DNA of 6,968 nt from Bacteroidales bacterium UBA1733 (lineage in GTDB: Bacteria > Bacteroidota > Bacteroidia > Bacteroidales > UBA3663). Made by a program: the position numbers and the translations under genes. The notes under the pieces were generated by a model, which saw nothing but the letters and a program-made list of their open reading frames with translations, did no database searches and had not been told where the DNA came from. How positions within the stretch are numbered: the stretch's first letter is position 1; the number at the start of each line of letters is the position of its first letter. Below are positions 1 through 6,968 of the stretch, piece by piece. The stretch spans positions 1 to 6,968 of the forward strand of contig DCIF01000114.1 in the NCBI GenBank assembly GCA_002315795.1. The letters run 5' to 3'.

Positions 1-3666
<3,666 letters not shown>

Positions 3667-3715
3667 AAAATGAGTAAAAAATTGCGTCTTTTCATTGAAT
3701 CAGGCAATTCTTTTT

Positions 3716-3726
3716 CCAAAATTTGG
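3716..3726. repeat. Short palindrome CCAAA-A-TTTGG over the -33 box
   Basis: This is a perfect 5-bp inverted repeat with a single central A. Its right arm contains the -33 TTTG of the rightward promoter, and its left arm carries a TTTG on the opposite strand. A repressor site would fit this position, but so short an AT-rich palindrome could arise by chance. A looser inverted repeat (AATTGC at 3680-3685, GCAATT at 3704-3709) lies in the same spacer between the divergent promoters. Confidence 0.25.
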
Positions 3727-3753
3727 TAAATAAGTGAAAAGTGATTACCTTTG
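3722..3753 (+). promoter_or_regulatory. Bacteroidetes-type promoter of the 508-residue protein gene
   Basis: TTTG (3722-3725) and TACCTTTG (3746-3753) are separated by exactly 20 nt and match the Bacteroidetes consensus. The -7 box ends 26 nt before ATG 3780. The element decides the gene start: the GTG at 3741 lies inside the promoter spacer, upstream of any transcript this promoter could make. This promoter is back-to-back with that of the GH2 gene, with 55 bp between the two -33 boxes. Confidence 0.82.
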
Positions 3754-3779
3754 CGCCAAATAAATTCATATCCCGATTT

Positions 3780-5306
3780 ATGAGAAAAAGTTTTTTAGTA
3801 GCCTTAATCTTCTCTCTGATCATCTTTCTGGTCCTTGCCGGTGCTTTGAGTGCTCAGGGGAAAATGGATACCTTTCTGGCAGTATGTATTTACAGTATTA
3901 TTGCCTTGAATATCTTTGGTATCTATTATCTGCTACAACCTAATATCAAGAAGCTTCGTCGCTCGAAAGTGGCAGACGAGAAGGTTACATACCATTCTGT
4001 GATCAGCCATTTTTCCGCCAGTCAGGAGTCTGTAAGCAAAATCGTGCAGAACGAGATTGAGCAGGCTCGATATCAGCTGGAGGATGTGACCGATAAGTCG
4101 CATCGTATCTTCCTGCAAGGTCTTATTGTGTGCCATGAGCGTGGCGTGCTTGGAAATATGCTCGATGACTTCCGTCAGTTGTCCTTGCCTCGTGAAGATA
4201 AGTCAAAACTGAGCGCTTTCCTTGAGGAACAGCGTTCGGCCATGCAGTTGAATAGCAAGTTAAGGAGCATCGTATATGGTGATGAACTGACAGATGAATA
4301 TGTGCATCTGCTCAACGTGGTGAAGAAACTGTCACGCGACAGTAAGTGCTGGATCGTGTCAGCGGTCACGACCGCAGCCGATCAGACGGCCGATAAGTTC
4401 ATCGAGCGTACCCGAACCAGCGTGTCTCTGGAATGCTTCAACTATGTAGAGGTGGTAGAGGGCCAACCGGCCTGCTGCTTCGATCTGACTAATGAGAAGA
4501 TGTACATCTATCCAGATCGTCTGGTATTTGCCTTCAGTCATACTGACTTCAAGGTCAAGCCTTTGAAGAGCGATGAGATCCTGTTTAAGCGCTGTAACTT
4601 CGTGGAAGAGGAGAATGGTGAGCAGACGGTTTGTGAATACGGCCATCTGACCTTCTCTGATTCTGGCATCACCATGCTCTGCAGTAATGTGGAGGCTTGC
4701 GAAGAGTTTTATGACGCTTATCAGCAGCTGTGCAGTCGGCAGAACAATCAGGACAATACGACTTTCACCACATCCATTGAGTTCTTTGACAAAGCGCTCG
4801 ATGCTTCAACCGGCATCGTGTCTTTCTATCAGGCGCTGACCGAAGATGAGGCAGTGCTGCAACTGGCCAGTCAGGAGGACTTGGATGATGTGTCTGAACC
4901 TGCAGAGAAGCTGCGATCCCTGTTCCTCTACGACCTGATCTACTGCTTCAACCATCTGGGTCATGACGCTACGCAGCTGAACTGCAAGGAAGGTCTTCCT
5001 ATGTCGATGGTTGAGGCCATGCTGCTGATCCCTATTGACATCAAATATTCCATGCTTCAGAAGCCACAATATCAGTCGATGATCAATCAGGTGGCTATGG
5101 TGAATACCTTGATCAAGGCACTCTCACCTACAAGCGATGGCATCGGTCTTTGTGTCTGCAACATGCTCTCACGCTGCAATCGTAAAGACGCGGAGAAGAA
5201 GTATGGCGAGCTGCTCTATCAGTTCTTCCTGATAGTGGCTGAGGCCGATGATACAATTACAGAGCAGGAGTCGCAGTGGCTAAGAGACATCTGTCTGCAC
5301 TTCTGA
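3780..5306 (+). CDS. Membrane-anchored protein of unknown function with PH-like middle and TerB-like C-terminus
   Basis: Not recognised as a named protein; 508 residues. Two hydrophobic segments (about 5-24 and 31-53) predict a membrane hairpin with the rest in the cytoplasm. The first could instead be a signal peptide, since GALSA/QG resembles a cleavage site. Residues 65-210 look mainly helical. Residues about 215-318 alternate short beta strands and end in a helix (near 304-318); the pattern around MYIYPDRLVF recalls PH-like domains. Residues 375-508 are helical. The end, LLYQFFLIVAEADDTITEQE (478-497), resembles the first helix and acidic loop of TerB/DjlA-type domains, but the protein stops 11 residues later, so that domain would be short. 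There is no Walker motif or other catalytic signature. ATG 3780 is chosen because the promoter excludes the upstream GTG 3741. The gene is divergent from the GH2 gene and apparently monocistronic, as the next gene has its own promoter. The domain assignments are inferences from residue patterns; the reading frame itself is secure. Confidence 0.9.
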   Translation: MRKSFLVALIFSLIIFLVLAGALSAQGKMDTFLAVCIYSIIALNIFGIYYLLQPNIKKLRRSKVADEKVTYHSVISHFSASQESVSKIVQNEIEQARYQLEDVTDKSHRIFLQGLIVCHERGVLGNMLDDFRQLSLPREDKSKLSAFLEEQRSAMQLNSKLRSIVYGDELTDEYVHLLNVVKKLSRDSKCWIVSAVTTAADQTADKFIERTRTSVSLECFNYVEVVEGQPACCFDLTNEKMYIYPDRLVFAFSHTDFKVKPLKSDEILFKRCNFVEEENGEQTVCEYGHLTFSDSGITMLCSNVEACEEFYDAYQQLCSRQNNQDNTTFTTSIEFFDKALDASTGIVSFYQALTEDEAVLQLASQEDLDDVSEPAEKLRSLFLYDLIYCFNHLGHDATQLNCKEGLPMSMVEAMLLIPIDIKYSMLQKPQYQSMINQVAMVNTLIKALSPTSDGIGLCVCNMLSRCNRKDAEKKYGELLYQFFLIVAEADDTITEQESQWLRDICLHF

Positions 5307-5368
5307 TAAATAAAACACCATTCCCCAATATAAATAATGTAAAAAGAGTGCGGTTTTGCTTTGCAAGG

Positions 5369-5400
5369 TTTGGAAAATTCCTTTTAATTCATTATCTTTG
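5369..5400 (+). promoter_or_regulatory. Bacteroidetes-type promoter of the small-protein/radical-SAM operon
   Basis: TTTG (5369-5372) and TATCTTTG (5393-5400) are separated by exactly 20 nt, a full consensus match. The -7 box ends 26 nt before ATG 5427. Its presence supports the 45-codon reading frame as the first gene of a new transcript and separates it from the 508-residue protein gene, which ends 62 nt upstream of the -33 box. Confidence 0.82.
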
Positions 5401-5426
5401 CGTCCGCAATTTAAATTGATACAATT

Positions 5427-5564
5427 ATGAAAGATAATTCTTGGCAGGGTTTCATGAATAAAGGCCAGAATGGCCAGCAGGGTAAGGGCGGCAATGCTAA
5501 GTCAGCTGCTAACACCAAGGGTAACGGTGCTTCTGCAAAGCAGATGAACCGTCGTACTCAGTAA
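5427..5564 (+). CDS. Small basic Gly/Asn/Gln/Lys-rich protein (45 aa)
   Basis: Function unknown. The frame runs from ATG 5427 to TAA 5562-5564. It begins MKDNSWQGFMNKG and then becomes low-complexity: 8 Gly, 7 Asn, 6 Gln, 6 Lys and 2 Arg, against a single acidic residue (Asp3). There is no Cys, no hydrophobic segment and no signal peptide, so a disordered cytoplasmic protein, perhaps binding nucleic acid, is plausible. Reality is supported by the consensus promoter ending 26 nt upstream, by preferred codons (mostly GGT/GGC, AAC, AAG, CAG, CGT), and by the 5-nt gap to the radical SAM start, which suggests translational coupling. The KGG in its middle only superficially recalls KGG-type stress-protein repeats. 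It could be a leader peptide, a small accessory protein, or, less likely, a substrate of the radical SAM enzyme. The AT-rich region upstream (5307-5368) shows no other gene. Confidence 0.8.
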   Translation: MKDNSWQGFMNKGQNGQQGKGGNAKSAANTKGNGASAKQMNRRTQ

Positions 5565-5569
5565 TCAGG

Positions 5570-6349
5570 ATGGGACCTACTATCTACACGACCCATATTA
5601 TGGGTCCGATTCATAGCCGACGACTGGGAGTGTCGCTCGGCGTTAACTTGTTGCCAAAAGATGGCAAGGTGTGTTCGTTCGACTGCGTCTATTGCGAGTG
5701 CGGATGGAATGCCGATCATCGTGGCGGTAAGTTGCCAGTGGCCGATGAAGTGATCGCTCAACTGGAAGCCAGGCTTCAGCAGATGCATGAGGCCGGTGAT
5801 CCGCTCGACGTCATCACATTCGCGGGTAATGGAGAACCTACGCTGCACCCAGACTTTGCACGTGTCATTGACGCTACGCTGACCTTACGAGATAAGTTCT
5901 ATCCGCAAGTCAAAGTCAGTGTACTGAGCAATGCCACGCGTATGACCGTACCTGCTGTCTATGACGCGCTGATGCGTGTCGATAACAATATCCTGAAGCT
6001 CGATGGTGCTTTTGACGAGACCGTGCGTCTGATCGATCAGCCTTCAGATAGTCATTATTCTGTGCGACAGGTGGTCGATGGTATGAAGGCTTATCGTGGT
6101 CAGCTCATTGTGCAGACGATGTTTGTGCGAGGTGAGCATGATGGCCGGAAGCTTGACAATACGACATCGGAAGAGGTGTGTGCATGGCGAGAACTGATGC
6201 GTGAGATCCGTCCGCATCAGATCATGGTATATTCGCTCGACCGTCCTACTCCAGAGCCTAACCTGTCCGCTGTCAGTAAAGCTGAGATGGAGGCATTTGT
6301 AGCTCCACTCATCGCTGAGGGCTTTGAGGTCTCGGTGAGCGGCAAGTGA
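5570..6349 (+). CDS. Radical SAM protein, COG0731-like Fe-S oxidoreductase
   Basis: A cytoplasmic radical S-adenosylmethionine enzyme of 259 residues. The cluster motif is C35-SFD-C39-VY-C42 (CxxxCxxC), whose three cysteines bind the [4Fe-4S] cluster, followed closely by a fourth cysteine (C44). It is preceded by GPIHSRRLGVSLGVNLLP, a lead-in I associate with this family. AGNGEPTLHPDF (85-96) is the GGE-like SAM-binding segment. Later strands (VKVSVLSNAT near 114-123, LIVQTMFVRG near 169-178, IMVYSLDRPTPEP near 208-220) complete a core barrel. No SPASM or other extra-cluster domain is present, so the protein is a minimal core. The substrate cannot be named; relation to wyosine-type tRNA enzymes is only distant. 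The start could be ATG 5570 or in-frame ATG 5600; 5570 is preferred because it lies 5 nt after the small-protein stop. It is transcribed with that gene and has no visible promoter of its own. Confidence 0.92.
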   Translation: MGPTIYTTHIMGPIHSRRLGVSLGVNLLPKDGKVCSFDCVYCECGWNADHRGGKLPVADEVIAQLEARLQQMHEAGDPLDVITFAGNGEPTLHPDFARVIDATLTLRDKFYPQVKVSVLSNATRMTVPAVYDALMRVDNNILKLDGAFDETVRLIDQPSDSHYSVRQVVDGMKAYRGQLIVQTMFVRGEHDGRKLDNTTSEEVCAWRELMREIRPHQIMVYSLDRPTPEPNLSAVSKAEMEAFVAPLIAEGFEVSVSGK

Positions 6350-6402
6350 TTATTTATTTTTTAATTGCTGGGATAATATCAATTCATTTTGAGCAACTAC
6401 GT

Positions 6403-6968
6403 ATGAGTAAAAAAATAGCTATCATCAATGACATCTCAGGTTACGGCCGCTGTTCTATCAGTGTCATTCAGCCTATTGTCAGTCATTTAGGGGTACAGGG
6501 TTGTCCGGTACCTACAGCTATTTTTTCCAACCATACGGGTTTCCCTTCTTTCTATCGTAAGGACTTCACTCGCTATATGCAGGCATATATTGATGAGTGG
6601 AAGAAGCTTGATCTGCACTTTGATGGCATCATGACCGGTTTCTTGGGTTCGGCCAGACAGATTGGCATTGTCGAGCAGTTTATCCAGGATTTCCGTCGGC
6701 CAGAGACCATGGTTCTCGTCGATCCTGTGATGGGAGACAATGGACATATCTACCCGACATACACTCGCACCATGTGCCGCGAGATGAAGAAACTGCTGGC
6801 TTATGCCGACATCATCACGCCGAATATCACTGAGGCCTGTTTCCTGACCGATACCCCTTATCGTGAGTCTGGCTGGAAGCATAGCGAACTGGCTACGATG
6901 GCCAAACAACTGCGACAGATGGGAGCGAGGAAGCTGGTGATTACGGGAATTAAGATGGGAGAGAGCTA
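6403..6968 (+). CDS. Pyridoxal/pyridoxamine kinase (C-terminus missing)
   Basis: An ATP-dependent kinase of the ribokinase-like fold that phosphorylates pyridoxal, pyridoxamine or pyridoxine in the vitamin B6 salvage pathway, giving PLP precursors in the cytoplasm. The first 188 residues are present. INDISGYGRCSIS (8-20) matches the N-terminal substrate-binding segment, AIFSNHTGFPSF (39-50) the family's SNHTG motif, VLVDPVMGDNGHIYP (104-118) the DPVxGD motif, and ADIITPNITEA (135-145) the conserved strand before the nucleotide site. The window ends inside the codon after Ser188, just before the catalytic GTGD segment would be expected; usual length is about 280-290 residues, so about 100 are missing. 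The start is ATG 6403, 53 nt after the radical SAM stop. The gap is T-rich, with no clear promoter or terminator, so read-through from upstream is plausible. It resembles the pyridoxamine-kinase branch (PdxK/PdxY-like); the exact substrate is not fixed by sequence alone. Confidence 0.92.
   Translation, partial: MSKKIAIINDISGYGRCSISVIQPIVSHLGVQGCPVPTAIFSNHTGFPSFYRKDFTRYMQAYIDEWKKLDLHFDGIMTGFLGSARQIGIVEQFIQDFRRPETMVLVDPVMGDNGHIYPTYTRTMCREMKKLLAYADIITPNITEACFLTDTPYRESGWKHSELATMAKQLRQMGARKLVITGIKMGES

Noticed and set aside
4359..4646. Minus-strand frames opposite the 508-residue protein (also 3933-4136, 4175-4369, 4806-5069)
   Set aside because: They are antisense to a long, well-promoted frame, with no family resemblance and no promoter.
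5307..5368. Intrinsic terminator after the 508-residue protein gene
   Set aside because: The best hairpin is a 4-bp stem (TTGC-ttt-GCAA near 5358-5367) without a following T-tract, too weak to call.
6350..6368. T-rich stretch after the radical SAM gene as a terminator
   Set aside because: No stem-forming inverted repeat precedes the T-rich run, so there is no evidence for an intrinsic terminator.
6360..6391. Possible promoter for the pyridoxal kinase gene (TTTA-N20-TCATTTTG)
   Set aside because: Each box has one mismatch to consensus, and the -7 box would end only 11 nt before ATG 6403, unlike the 26-30 nt of the three good promoters. A weak promoter is not excluded.

Overview
The window looks like a chromosomal segment from a member of the Bacteroidales, most likely Prevotella or a close relative. 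This rests on three things: promoters of the Bacteroidetes primary-sigma type (TTTG at about -33, TAnnTTTG at about -7), the near absence of Shine-Dalgarno sequences, and an exported family 2 glycoside hydrolase with a LamG-like insertion, a design common in saccharolytic Bacteroidetes. Base composition is fairly balanced. There are no RNA genes, insertion sequences, CRISPR arrays or other mobile DNA.

Layout: (1) Positions 1-3604, minus strand: most of a large exported beta-galactosidase-like GH2 enzyme, cut off at its C-terminus by the left edge. (2) Positions 3605-3779: a compact divergent promoter region with one well-formed promoter per direction. (3) Positions 3780-5306, plus strand: a 508-residue membrane-anchored protein of unknown function, with a PH-like beta-rich middle and a TerB-like C-terminus. 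(4) Positions 5307-5426: a short intergenic region with a third near-perfect promoter. (5) Positions 5427-5564: a 45-residue basic, Gly/Asn/Gln/Lys-rich small protein, followed 5 nt later by (6) positions 5570-6349, a 259-residue radical SAM protein. (7) Positions 6403-6968: the first 188 residues of a pyridoxal/pyridoxamine kinase, cut by the right edge.

The genes do not form one obvious pathway. The GH2 enzyme supplies sugars outside the cytoplasm. The small protein and radical SAM gene almost certainly share a transcript, and the kinase downstream may join it by read-through. All three promoters have exactly 20 nt between their two boxes, and lie 26-30 nt upstream of the start codons. This fixes the gene starts well and shows that an upstream GTG start for the 508-residue protein is wrong. 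The most interesting unknowns are the 508-residue protein and the small-protein/radical-SAM pair.
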